From positions 1 to 39,430 of IMG/VR virus record IMGVR_UViG_3300044731_000415: DNA of 39,430 bases; one strand, 5' to 3'. The DNA comes from a virus. Position numbers and translations under genes: made by a program. Positions 9,001-15,850 of the stretch are shown here, piece by piece. Under the pieces are notes generated by a model. It had not been told where the DNA came from. It searched no databases and worked only from the letters and a program-made list of their open reading frames with translations. Every line of letters begins with the position of its first letter. Positions within the stretch are counted from its first letter, which is position 1.

Positions 9001-9820
9001 ATTCAACAATCTTGGTCATGCTGACATTACCGTCCTTATCTAGGAACTTGGCAACGTCTGCTTGGATAGCACTTGCTTCCTTGGTTTTTATCGCAGTGCT
9101 AATAGCTGCATTGGCGGTCGTTTCATCGATGCCAATAGTTTTAGCTATCTGCCTTACCTCCTCTGCCGAGGCGCCATTCTGTACAAGTTTGGTAATTGGA
9201 TCTTGCAACACCTTGGACATTGCCGTGGTGTAATCATTAACCGTTTTGCTTGTACCAAAAGCCGTATTCACCATGTCCACGGCTAACTGCGGGGACCATG
9301 ACTTCTCTAGCGTTATCTCAAGCAATCGCTGATCCATCAGCAAATCACTTGGATTTCCTTGCGTCAGACGAGTCTTAAACTCATCCGCGGTCATCCCAAA
9401 CTTTGACCTTTGCGAATCAGCTATCTGCTGTGGCGTTGGTCCTGATGGCGGAGGTTGTGAGGGAGGTGGAGGCGGCGAGGGAGGGGCGGGTTCTGGCGCA
9501 GGAGGCTCTGGCGGGGGAGGAGCGTAAATATTACGAATCTCGCCTGCCGAGTAACCAGCATTTACTAAATTAGCAACAAGAAACTTTGGCAAACCTAACT
9601 CGGAAGCTAGGTCTGCTATGGGATCAGAAGGTGGTGCCTGTACTTCTTGGACGGTTTCTTGAGGAGGTTTCCACCCGCCCTCTTTGATCATCCATTGAAT
9701 AGTTCCTTCGTCGGCAATGCTTCTTAATTCATCAAGCGTTGTACCCGCAGCGGTAAACCGCGCAATTTTGTCAGCCGCGCCTAGACCAAACCATTCACTA
9801 TCAAATACAGGAAGTGCCAC
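6002..9820 (-). CDS. Very large putative internal virion/ejection protein
   Basis: 1272 residues. In order: a helical N-terminus; a proline-rich hinge near residues 100-130; tandem helical repeats near residues 395-560, each containing (F/Y)D(K/E)-x2-(Q/D/K)(Y/F)AS(K/T/D)NN and AGYxxVxPxQ; an Ala/Gly-rich hydrophobic region near 700-850 with several possible membrane-active helices; repeated VxVTGQK motifs near 1000-1100; and a Thr/Pro-rich linker near 1150-1185. No transglycosylase or peptidase motif was recognised. Size, hydrophobic centre and position among tail genes fit an internal virion protein ejected with the DNA (inference). It starts at ATG 9820, just after the DUF6496 gene. Confidence 0.7.
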   Translation of the reverse strand: MALPVFDSEWFGLGAADKIARFTAAGTTLDELRSIADEGTIQWMIKEGGWKPPQETVQEVQAPPSDPIADLASELGLPKFLVANLVNAGYSAGEIRNIYAPPPPEPPAPEPAPPSPPPPPSQPPPSGPTPQQIADSQRSKFGMTADEFKTRLTQGNPSDLLMDQRLLEITLEKSWSPQLAVDMVNTAFGTSKTVNDYTTAMSKVLQDPITKLVQNGASAEEVRQIAKTIGIDETTANAAISTAIKTKEASAIQADVAKFLDKDGNVSMTKIVEYADGNKLAYADVQDALKEKFPKLTTDMLVYEKDRQQIASVADAAGAVGLPKALALAIDKGIELDNLAKFFNKTPDEFKTLVSDNLGTIATAIRDSGTNAPVGLADLLGIDQAATNSAMKSQDFVVGLNKLADTKGNIPFDKALDYASKNNVGPYALAGYLKVAPEQIFKYQKDQAIASDLNKLADDKGQIAFDKALQYASTNNMSIEDLAGYIGVKPDQLTQYQTDTKIKSGLDLAAGEDKQLSYDEIIKFASDNKMNLADVVNYIGTPESRKDLLTGIQDYVTAKEADAKLTGQERLTNQLNEITKGGTTAGVWDKNQGWDHHSKKMVDYLTQYGITDLNQIGTRVETRSRPTTERVGEGDDFRMIEGEQATNYVVYFDKKTGKELQAVPQSDNGGMWRFGSEGEGKGSTGYFLGQTSGGGAGIASNWEEKYGAREYALPLAVAAAFAAPYLLPELIGAAGAAVDVGAVAAGTAASTTAVASGATGLTGMLMAAGMPATIALPTATAIARGTYQGLVNEAAGGDFNKGFVAGVAPVIGTMAAQEAYKMLSNLENAEKTAFLLNDQQATIAARAVGSSLSQLIVDGKIDLTKTLTSAVTPLVTEAIVDASGKTITPAQAKFITQTVLSGAQNITAMAQNPMAVMNFITNNSKLIDEIASGASNALTSNKITLNGLTDDQQKALAGVSEPGSDIAQLASNAVTVTGAADTAMGSYGEDVITSAPKVEVTGQKVTSPIGQQLTIEGVTPSAGLGSTNVMTSTPTVTVTGQKPAEAVDFTDINTIIPGAGEIQKAGTVNVAAKSEDPNAAKLTVESAVPKAEDAVVSETPSVVVNAKSIVDEPQLDINTLIPDVNVDKGGIFVGGTPTVEVKSTKELPTDDPLDIGGTTTTTTTTGGTTTTPVTPTPPITIPPITLEPGITVNKPVGPGTGTDNTMDFQQPTVLGPELSTYYGMPYPNYLRPLNPYLPMGLAALMEAMNAKVTGYGDYQSLQNAAPKITIPT

Positions 9821-9828
9821 AAATCACC

Positions 9829-10125
9829 TTAGCAAGAGCGTCCGCCCTTGGCCATCTTAACCATGGTTCCTTTGGTCTTGCCCTTCGTTGCCACGCCATC
9901 TTTACTAGGAGCGGCAGTCTTTACTGAGCCCATCTTGGAAGCGTGCACCTTGCCACCGTGCATGTATCCGCCAGAGGCCATCTTCTTTGCAGGTTTCTTT
10001 TCCATCGCTTTTTGCTCCGATATGCCAATTGCTATGGCTTGCTTGGGGTTAGTAACTTTCTGGCCCGAGGAAGACTTGAGTTTGCCCTCCTTGAACTCTT
10101 TCATGACACGTCCAATTTTATCCAT
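9829..10125 (-). CDS. DUF6496-type small basic phage protein
   Basis: 98 residues. The N-terminal segment IGRVMKEFKEGKLKSSSGQK followed by VTNPKQAIAIGISEQKAMEK is the hallmark of the DUF6496 family. The C-terminus is Gly/Lys-rich and ends in DGVATKGKTKGTMVKMAKGG, a tail shared with 10125-11045 and 11088-11339. The ATG overlaps the preceding stop by one base (TGATG). The family is frequent in phage structural regions and has no assigned function. The charge suggests packaging with DNA, which is inferred. Confidence 0.8.
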   Translation of the reverse strand: MDKIGRVMKEFKEGKLKSSSGQKVTNPKQAIAIGISEQKAMEKKPAKKMASGGYMHGGKVHASKMGSVKTAAPSKDGVATKGKTKGTMVKMAKGGRSC

Positions 10126-11045
10126 CAGATATACCTTCCGCGGGTTTTGCCACGCTTTGCAATACCGTCACCACGGCTAGATGCTGATCCTACTTTGCCG
10201 CCGCGCTTCATGCCCATCTCAATCACATCTTCACTACGACTAGTTCCACCGAGCTGCCTGCGCTTATTGGCTTGAGTCTCAAGCCTGGCCTTACCCATAT
10301 CCTTCTCAAAAGGCAAACGCCGGCGAGGCGATTCTAATTGCGCCATGGATTCTCGACGCTTAACCAAATCGCTTCCCTTGGTAACCAACTCTCCTTTGGG
10401 AGACTTTGTAGCAAGCTCTCCGCCACGAGTGGCCAACTCACCACCGCGCTTGGGAGCCATGGCAAGCGCTTTAGCCGCTTCCTGCGGGATGGATGGTTCA
10501 ACGCGAGCCTTAGCCGCTTGCGGTGCAATCTTTGCAGCTAAACCGGCGCCAGCTGCTTTAAGACCTTTGAGCAAAGGTCCGCCAAAAAGATTCATCTCCG
10601 GTGTAACACGCTCAATAGGTTTGTCATAAGCCTTGAGCCTCTCAATCTCAGCTTTGACATCCTTCTTGGGAACGGGTTTCACCTCTGCTTTAGGCTGCGA
10701 TTTAACCTCTGACTTTGGCTTTGCTACAACCTTCGGGGCCGTGGTTTTCAAAGGTGTGCGAGAAAAACCAGCGGTACTAGGCTCGGCAAGGTCTGTATCA
10801 CCTACTGATTCAATACGAGGGGTTCGTACCGGCGCAGACTCGGCTTTACGTATGTTGCTAAGATCTATGCCCTGCTGGTCGTCCATTTCAGACATAACTT
10901 GGCGCAAGGGCTTCCTTGGTGTGCTGCCAGACATGATGGCCTCACCGCTACTATCCCTAACAATCTCGCCGCTGCTATCCCTTAGTGGCTCCCGGTCTAT
11001 ATCAGGAATGTCGCCACCTTCTTGGAAACGCCTGCGCTTCTTCAT
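10125..11045 (-). CDS. Basic low-complexity virion-region protein
   Basis: 306 residues, rich in Lys, Arg and Pro, mostly disordered. Internal duplications are visible: RDSSGEI/RDSSGEA, RGGELAT/RGGELAT/KGELVT, and a KxxxKxxPKxE(V) run near residues 105-135. A short Ala/Gly hydrophobic stretch (GPLLKGLKAAGAGLAAKIAP) lies near the middle. The end SSRGDGIAKRGKTRGRYI carries the tail motif of its neighbours. Its start codon follows a GGGGG Shine-Dalgarno that belongs to the palindromic element upstream. Function unknown, possibly an internal head protein. Confidence 0.65.
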   Translation of the reverse strand: MKKRRRFQEGGDIPDIDREPLRDSSGEIVRDSSGEAIMSGSTPRKPLRQVMSEMDDQQGIDLSNIRKAESAPVRTPRIESVGDTDLAEPSTAGFSRTPLKTTAPKVVAKPKSEVKSQPKAEVKPVPKKDVKAEIERLKAYDKPIERVTPEMNLFGGPLLKGLKAAGAGLAAKIAPQAAKARVEPSIPQEAAKALAMAPKRGGELATRGGELATKSPKGELVTKGSDLVKRRESMAQLESPRRRLPFEKDMGKARLETQANKRRQLGGTSRSEDVIEMGMKRGGKVGSASSRGDGIAKRGKTRGRYI

Positions 11046-11049
11046 ACTA

Positions 11050-11095
11050 CCCCCTACTTTAGTAGCAAATTCCGTCCATGGACGGAATTACTTCA
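11050..11095 (+). repeat. Palindromic element, copy 1 (intergenic)
   Basis: The core 11068-11089 is a perfect 22-bp palindrome (AATTCCGTCCA joined to its exact reverse complement). It is preceded by CCCCCTAC and a small inverted repeat CTACT-TT-AGTAG at 11054-11065, and followed by ACTTC. The same arrangement occurs reversed at 21980-22024 and 30415-30461. On the minus strand it supplies the TAA stop of 11088-11339 and the GGGGG ribosome-binding site of 10125-11045. Confidence 0.85.
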
Positions 11096-11339
11096 TCACG
11101 ACCATCGTGCCTTTAGTCTTGCCACGCTTGGCGCATCCATCGGCAGCTTTCACGTAACCACCGGCTTTGAACATCTTGCCAAGGTTAGGGCGCTGGTCCA
11201 TCTTACGAAGCTTGGCATCCTCTACTTCTTGTTGCATCGCACCCTTCTCTTTTTGGGTGGGTACAAGATCGTAGTTAGGGTTGTAGTTTGTGTCGCCATG
11301 GCGCCCACGGCCTTTACGGGGATCATTTTGCATCATCAT
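11088..11339 (-). CDS. Small phage protein with DGCAKRGKTKG tail
   Basis: 83 residues beginning with three Met codons and NDPRKGRGRHGDTNYNPNYD. A helical centre (KEKGAMQQEVEDAKLRKMDQ) leads to AGGYVKAADGCAKRGKTKG. The C-terminal motif is shared with two neighbouring proteins. The ATG overlaps the stop of the membrane-protein gene upstream (ATGA). The stop codon lies inside the palindromic element. It is likely a minor virion or head-interior protein, with no domain assigned. Confidence 0.65.
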   Translation of the reverse strand: MMMQNDPRKGRGRHGDTNYNPNYDLVPTQKEKGAMQQEVEDAKLRKMDQRPNLGKMFKAGGYVKAADGCAKRGKTKGTMVVMK

Positions 11340-11587
11340 TTCCTTTCAGCGAGGGCATCAATTTTTGCTTCAAGTCTTGCAAAGCCTGAGTCAAAGCGTT
11401 CAATAATCTTTTCCATGTCAGCACGAACTTCTGCGCGAGTGATGTGATCACGGGCAATTTCCTCCCGAGTTCTGTTAAGTAGGATCTGGATGCGCTTTTG
11501 TTCATCAGATGCTTGCTTAAGCATGAACATCACCAGACCCACCAAGAACGAAGTGATTAAATTCCAAACCAATGTGCCCGTTTCCAT
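11336..11587 (-). CDS. Single-pass membrane protein with coiled coil, holin or spanin candidate
   Basis: 83 residues. One hydrophobic segment near residues 7-25 (VWNLITSFLVGLVMFMLKQ) is followed by a charged heptad-like helix to the C-terminus (RIQILLNRTREEIARDHITR, then MEKIIERFDSGFARLEAKID). This layout fits a small inner-membrane protein such as an i-spanin or a type III-like holin, but no lipoprotein partner or endolysin is recognised in the window. It starts directly after the preceding stop (TAAATG). The membrane topology is clear. The lysis role is inference. Confidence 0.65.
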   Translation of the reverse strand: METGTLVWNLITSFLVGLVMFMLKQASDEQKRIQILLNRTREEIARDHITRAEVRADMEKIIERFDSGFARLEAKIDALAERK

Positions 11588-11842
11588 TTAGCACTTCCAC
11601 TTCCTTAAGGATTTGTTAATGCGGCTATCTGGATCACTGGCTGTCTTGGCTGACGTAAGCTTTTTCTTCATCCCTTCCATCCTGGCGCAGAATGATTTCT
11701 TACGTGCCCCGCCTTCTGGCTGAGGAGCTTTAAGACCCGGCTTACCTGGATTGGCTTTGTTATAAGAAGCCCGGCCCTTGGCGTTTAAGCCGCCTTCCGG
11801 GTTTTTACCTTCTTTACGCTGCCAAGCAGGCGTCTTAGCCAT
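11588..11842 (-). CDS. DUF6321-type small cysteine/lysine-rich protein
   Basis: 84 residues from the ATG at 11842, which gives MAKTPAWQRKEGKNPEGGLN and the conserved GGARKKSFCARMEGMKKKLT then SRINKSLRKWKC. This pattern is the DUF6321 family, widespread in environmental phages, with unknown role. A longer upstream start would add residues that do not fit the family. The start overlaps the stop of 11835-12107 by eight bases. The very basic composition suggests DNA or RNA contact, which is inferred. Confidence 0.8.
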   Translation of the reverse strand: MAKTPAWQRKEGKNPEGGLNAKGRASYNKANPGKPGLKAPQPEGGARKKSFCARMEGMKKKLTSAKTASDPDSRINKSLRKWKC

Positions 11843-12107
11843 AAAACACCGTGACTTTGGCGTTGGACAGTGTGGCGTATGCACTTGTTTTACACCAAAC
11901 ACCTTGCCCAGGAATGACCACGTTAAAGGTCTCTCCATTAGCTACCGTGTTAATAGTGAATAACGTCGTGCCGCCAGAACCACCGTCTTTGATAATTACA
12001 CTGCCAATCGAGCCACCAGGTTCAATCACCAACCCGCGAACACGGGTCGGTGTTGCGCTAATATCCCCAGATGCGGCAAGTGATATGCCGGAGACATCTG
12101 TTTGCAT
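11835..12107 (-). CDS. Small beta-rich virion-region protein
   Basis: 90 residues, Gly/Val/Thr-rich beta pattern (RVRGLVIEPGGSIGSVIIKD then FTINTVANGETFNVVIPGQG). Similar short proteins occur beside head and tail genes of environmental phages and are probably small structural or decoration subunits. No signal peptide or membrane helix. It lies in the late transcription unit between 12120-12659 and the DUF6321 gene. Function assigned only by neighbourhood. Confidence 0.65.
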   Translation of the reverse strand: MQTDVSGISLAASGDISATPTRVRGLVIEPGGSIGSVIIKDGGSGGTTLFTINTVANGETFNVVIPGQGVWCKTSAYATLSNAKVTVFYG

Positions 12108-12119
12108 GATGCGCCCCTA

Positions 12120-12659
12120 TTAAGACGTTGCAAACGGTGTAGCGGGTGAGCTTGTACAGTTAATGACGCCTGTCACCATGTACTTGAGAGCTGCAATCGC
12201 AATGATCTGGACCCATGAACCAGCAACACCACCAGTAGTCGTGCCATTTAGGTTTATGAAGTCATCATTAGCACCAGCAGTAAATCCTGCCATGGCGCCC
12301 GATGAATCCGTATCTACGCTCAGAATAGACCCAACATAACGGTCTGTGCCGTCAGTGGCAATCTTCAGCGACGATGTTGCAATCGTTGTTGGAATCCAGA
12401 TGGTGTAAGTGACACCTTCATTGTTCGCCGTATTGGGATCATTACCAGGACCAGAAGAAGATACATTGGCCGAGGTATTGATAGTGGGCAGGGTAAGCGT
12501 TAGATCAGCAGCCAAGGTGCCGCCAACAGACAGGATTCTGCCGCCATGGGCCACTGGATTCAGTGTCGTACTTGCTGTGATTTCTACAATAGTGGACGGG
12601 CCTTGCTGATAAATGCCGCCCAGTGAACGGATAGGACCGTCAAAGGTAGTGATTGCCAT
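12120..12659 (-). CDS. Putative decoration/structural protein
   Basis: 179 residues starting MAITTFDGPIRSLGGIYQQG, then beta-rich Thr/Ser/Gly sequence (RILSVGGTLAADLTLTLPTI; GVTYTIWIPTTIATSSLKIA). The opening phrase about a sample-spanning GPIRSLGGIYQQGP is one I link with phage capsid-accessory or tail-tip proteins. No cysteine cluster or catalytic residues. It is the first gene after the homing-endonuclease insertion, so before that insertion it would have followed the capsid gene directly. Confidence 0.65.
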   Translation of the reverse strand: MAITTFDGPIRSLGGIYQQGPSTIVEITASTTLNPVAHGGRILSVGGTLAADLTLTLPTINTSANVSSSGPGNDPNTANNEGVTYTIWIPTTIATSSLKIATDGTDRYVGSILSVDTDSSGAMAGFTAGANDDFINLNGTTTGGVAGSWVQIIAIAALKYMVTGVINCTSSPATPFATS

Positions 12660-12750
12660 GTTAACTCCGCGTAGTAGCGCATCCCCATACCGTCTCTACT
12701 AAGTCTGCTAGGCCAGTCGATATGGGTTAAATCCTAGTATGAGTGTTGTA

Positions 12751-13671
12751 TCAGTTTGTGGGGTGGGTGTCAATGAGCTTTGCGCGTATTAACGCTAAAT
12801 CATTGTCGGTTGGCTTTGAGTCTACGCCACCATACTTAAATGTGTAGCCCACTAACCGCCCTTTTGATAAAGGCTCTCCAGACACCAAAGCTCGGCGCAA
12901 CGTGGGCATGGTCATGTCATAGTACTTTAAGACCACAGAAAGGCTTGGAAACAAAATACCGTCGGGCATTACAAATACTGTTTTGCTCATCTTCTGTTTT
13001 GCCTCATCAGTGTGTTTCCGACCAAGCCAATGTTTATGGCTTCTACCAGCTTCAATATTTGCCTTGATCTTTAGCAACCCTTGCTCTGAAACTTTGCGAC
13101 CCTCTGCTTTTGGCTTGCCGCGCTGTGCGTCACCAATTTTTTGTTTCGTTTCCTCAGAAAGTGTTTTGCCGTAACGATAATGATTTTTCCCTACGGTCGG
13201 GGTTCTGTTCTGTCTAATCTTGAGTTTTGTTTCTTCGCTGTGTGTTTTGCCAACTCTTGGGTGATTAAAGTAGTCGGCAGCATAAAACTCTTTCAGAGTT
13301 GCAGATATTTTTTCTTTTTGTTGCTCTGCCATTACACGGCCAAAGTTAGGCGTTGCTTCTGGCGGCGCGTTTCTCCACGGTGCGTCTGATGAATATCCAG
13401 AGTTATAGCAAGAAGGTTTTCCTACATGCTGAACAAGATAAATATCCTCTATTTGTTGAAGCGACATCGTTTCCGGGACTGTCTCTACAACAACAAATTC
13501 AAATTTATCTTCGCCGTATTTATTCCATGCGGCCTGCAAATGCTTGCAGTGGTGTCTGTTACCACGAAGTAATTTACGGTGCTGCCTAAAGCGCACCTTC
13601 TTGTTTGTTGTGCTGCCTACATAAAACTTGTTGTTGACTACGTTGATAATTTTGTAAATGACCTGTTCCAT
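12751..13671 (-). CDS. GIY-YIG homing endonuclease with NUMOD3 repeats
   Basis: 306 residues from ATG 13671, which has GGAGGG four bases upstream. The GIY-YIG nuclease domain is at the N-terminus (VIYKIINVVNNKFYVGSTTN, with YKI and YVG in place of GIY/YIG, then R at RFRQH and the catalytic E in EDIY). Three DNA-binding NUMOD3-type motifs follow (GKTHSEETKLKIRQNR, GKTLSEETKQKIGDAQRGK, GRKHTDEAKQKM), then a helix-turn-helix-like C-terminus near SLSVVLKYYDMTMPTLRRAL. It sits downstream of the capsid-gene terminator as a free-standing insertion. It is probably mobile and not needed for the virion. Confidence 0.9.
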   Translation of the reverse strand: MEQVIYKIINVVNNKFYVGSTTNKKVRFRQHRKLLRGNRHHCKHLQAAWNKYGEDKFEFVVVETVPETMSLQQIEDIYLVQHVGKPSCYNSGYSSDAPWRNAPPEATPNFGRVMAEQQKEKISATLKEFYAADYFNHPRVGKTHSEETKLKIRQNRTPTVGKNHYRYGKTLSEETKQKIGDAQRGKPKAEGRKVSEQGLLKIKANIEAGRSHKHWLGRKHTDEAKQKMSKTVFVMPDGILFPSLSVVLKYYDMTMPTLRRALVSGEPLSKGRLVGYTFKYGGVDSKPTDNDLALIRAKLIDTHPTN

Positions 13672-13732
13672 ATTCCCTCCGTTACAAAGCCATAACCGTA
13701 ATGTACCGCAAGGAACCAACAATGTCAACAGA

Positions 13733-13764
13733 CAAAGAAAAAGCCCGCTTTTTAGGGCGGGCTT
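13733..13764 (-). terminator. Rho-independent terminator after the major capsid gene
   Basis: An 8-bp perfect stem (AAGCCCGC at 13741-13748 with GCGGGCTT at 13757-13764) encloses an 8-nt loop. On the minus strand the stem is followed by TTTTTCTTT. It lies 29 bases past the capsid stop codon and before the homing endonuclease, so it should end the capsid transcript. Confidence 0.85.
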
Positions 13765-13792
13765 CTCAAGCTAAGTGCTTGATATATAAGGC

Positions 13793-14701
13793 TTAAGCGC
13801 CTTGTGACCCAAAGATACCTAACGGATCGCTCACTCCGAATGAGTAGCGTTCACGAGCTTTGTATCTTACATTGCCCGTGTCAAAGTCACCGTCCATTCC
13901 AGTCTGCATCGGTGTCCGCACAAAGTGCTTCAATCCGTTGGGAACGTCGGTCGTGAGGAACCAGCCGTTCGTGTCAGTCAAGAAGTGGTTGATCGTGTAG
14001 CCTTCAGGGATTGCTCCGTTGTTCTTGATGGCGTTGATGTCGTTGTTGTTGGTGCCGACACGGAGTTCGGTTTCCAACAGACGCGTTGCCACGAACTGGA
14101 GGTTAGAAGGAACAATCAACTTGCGGGGACGAGCTGCGATCAACAGGCCACGTTCATCCGTCCATGCTGCGATCTGAATGACTGCGTTTTCCAACGAAGT
14201 TTCATTCAAGTCAGCCTGGGTGGAAGGCGTGTTGCTGTTGGTGCCGCCTGACACAAGAGGATGTGAAGTGGAGAACAGGGGCTGTCCATCACCGTAAGTA
14301 ACGGTAGATGCCCATCCGTTGTTCAACACGGCTGCTGCTTTCACCTGCTTCGTGTATGCCATGGCGCGTGCAAGTGCCTTGGTATAACGTGAGCTGAGGT
14401 TATCGTACAGGTTATCTTCGATCGCTTCTTCAGTGATCGAGAATCCCATAGCAATGGTCTCGTGCGTGTAGCGAGCCGTCCAAGCTTCTTGCGCGTTGTC
14501 GTATGCAATCGCAGAACCTTCGTTCTTAACGGGTGCAGCCGAGAAGCCAGAGAGCTTGGTTTCCTCTTCAAACGAACGCTCAGAGGTCTCTGTTTCGTAG
14601 ATCTCTTTGTGTTCTTCGCCATAACGAGCGTACTCAAGACCGAACAGGGCGTTCAGGCCGGGGAGCAGCTCTTTCAGTAGTTGTGCGCGTGAAATAGCCA
14701 T
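13793..14701 (-). CDS. Major capsid protein (Mu gpT-like, HK97 fold)
   Basis: 302 residues. The family pattern is clear: an N-terminal helix (RAQLLKELLPGLNALFGLEY), the ETSERSFEEETKLSGFSAAP segment, AMGFSITEEAIEDNLYDNLS, the DGQPLFSTSHPLVSGG motif and LLIAARPRKLIVPSNLQFVA. These are typical of the Mu-like gpT major head subunit used by several short-tailed phages. It builds the icosahedral shell. It lies between the cement-like gene and a strong terminator, as expected for the most highly expressed late gene. The full length matches the family. Confidence 0.9.
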   Translation of the reverse strand: MAISRAQLLKELLPGLNALFGLEYARYGEEHKEIYETETSERSFEEETKLSGFSAAPVKNEGSAIAYDNAQEAWTARYTHETIAMGFSITEEAIEDNLYDNLSSRYTKALARAMAYTKQVKAAAVLNNGWASTVTYGDGQPLFSTSHPLVSGGTNSNTPSTQADLNETSLENAVIQIAAWTDERGLLIAARPRKLIVPSNLQFVATRLLETELRVGTNNNDINAIKNNGAIPEGYTINHFLTDTNGWFLTTDVPNGLKHFVRTPMQTGMDGDFDTGNVRYKARERYSFGVSDPLGIFGSQGA

Positions 14702-14713
14702 TTAAGTTTCCCC

Positions 14714-15388
14714 TTACAGTCCGACTGGGTTGTAGTACGCATGACCACCCGTCACTGTCGCGGTGCCGCTGCTCGGTACAACATAAGGAGCATTCCACTT
14801 AACAATAACTTCAGGATAGTAAACCGTACCGCTATAGGTAAATGCCGTGTCAGGCACCACATCAATGATTCGCAAAGGCAGCGTAGCTGTTACTGCGCCC
14901 GATGCAATATCTATTGCATAACGCGAGTCTTTGGTTGTCGTGTTCAGGGTGTTTGCCACCATGGCCACGTTCAAGCCAATGCTTGTATAAGTAAAGCCAG
15001 AGGTCGTCGAAACAACCGTGGTTCCACTAACACCGCAGACCTGGAACAACTGATCAGGGTCTTCACACACATAAGCAATGATCTCGGTATTGCTTGCCAC
15101 CGAAGTGTTGGCAATCCAAGCTTGCGAAAATGTGGGTTGACCAGTCACAGACGAAACAAACGTACAGCCCATGAACACACCAGCAAAACCAGTGGTCGGG
15201 GGTGTCGTGGTTTCCGTGCAAACAACAACGCATCCGTTGCTGTCAAACTTCACAGGATCACCAAAGCCAATTGAGCTTGCGCTAGAAGAATAAATCCGGC
15301 GCTGGCGAGTGGCTCCGGCAAATACCTGACCGCCGATCAAATTGATCGGACGCAGACCATAGGGGCCTGAAATCGTCGGGTAAGCCAT
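14714..15388 (-). CDS. Putative capsid decoration (cement) protein
   Basis: 224 residues starting MAYPTISGPYGLRPINLIGG, followed by QVFAGATRQRRIYSSSASSI. This opening is common in proteins encoded directly before the Mu gpT-like capsid gene of environmental phages. It is beta-rich, with GFGDPVKFDSNGCVVV and a C-terminal PEVIVKWNAPYVVPSSGTAT. It is likely a shell-surface trimer or accessory head protein. The evidence is position and family resemblance. Confidence 0.7.
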   Translation of the reverse strand: MAYPTISGPYGLRPINLIGGQVFAGATRQRRIYSSSASSIGFGDPVKFDSNGCVVVCTETTTPPTTGFAGVFMGCTFVSSVTGQPTFSQAWIANTSVASNTEIIAYVCEDPDQLFQVCGVSGTTVVSTTSGFTYTSIGLNVAMVANTLNTTTKDSRYAIDIASGAVTATLPLRIIDVVPDTAFTYSGTVYYPEVIVKWNAPYVVPSSGTATVTGGHAYYNPVGL

Positions 15389-15409
15389 TTGCTTTACTCC
15401 AAAAAAGGT

Positions 15410-15850
15410 TTATCTCTTACCGAAACGAACCTCGGTGCGCCTTTCATTAAAGAGCGGCATCCTTGGGTCGTTCTCTCGCATAAAGTTGTTGTCCACACTC
15501 TGCACCCAATCATTGGCTTGCTTCAGGTAATGACTATTACGCTGTTCGGCCATTTCGGCAGGGGCGCGGCACAACATCAATCCGCCTATCTCAATGTTTC
15601 CGGTTTGAGCTCCGTTTGCGAGCATGGCTCGGGCTACTTCTGGATAGTCTTCCCACTTGCATGGTTCAAACCCATCCTGATAACGGGTGGCTACATTCCT
15701 TGCATCCGTCTGTCCTAAGATGGACGTACGAACCCAACGGTGTCTCCAACCATCGCGCGGGAGAGGATCAGGCAATGAGCTGGGCGGCTTCCACTGCTTG
15801 GGACGCTCCGTGGTTTCACGGCTCTGTACTTCACGGGATTCGCGGCTCAT
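15410..15850 (-). CDS. Conserved head-module protein, unknown function
   Basis: 146 residues. Arg/Pro-rich N-terminus (SREVQSRETTERPKQWKPPS, then LPRDGWRHRWVRTSILGQTD) and a conserved FEPCKWEDYPEVARAMLANG segment. Proteins with the GWRHRWVR and KVGLMLCRAP-like parts recur between scaffold and capsid genes in this phage group. It may be an assembly factor or minor head protein. The ATG overlaps the scaffold stop (ATGA), implying coupled translation. Confidence 0.65.
   Translation of the reverse strand: MSRESREVQSRETTERPKQWKPPSSLPDPLPRDGWRHRWVRTSILGQTDARNVATRYQDGFEPCKWEDYPEVARAMLANGAQTGNIEIGGLMLCRAPAEMAEQRNSHYLKQANDWVQSVDNNFMRENDPRMPLFNERRTEVRFGKR

Noticed and set aside
12660-12750. Possible small gene or regulatory RNA between 12120-12659 and the homing endonuclease
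   Set aside because: No open frame with a ribosome-binding site and no strong hairpin. It appears to be plain intergenic sequence of about 90 bases.
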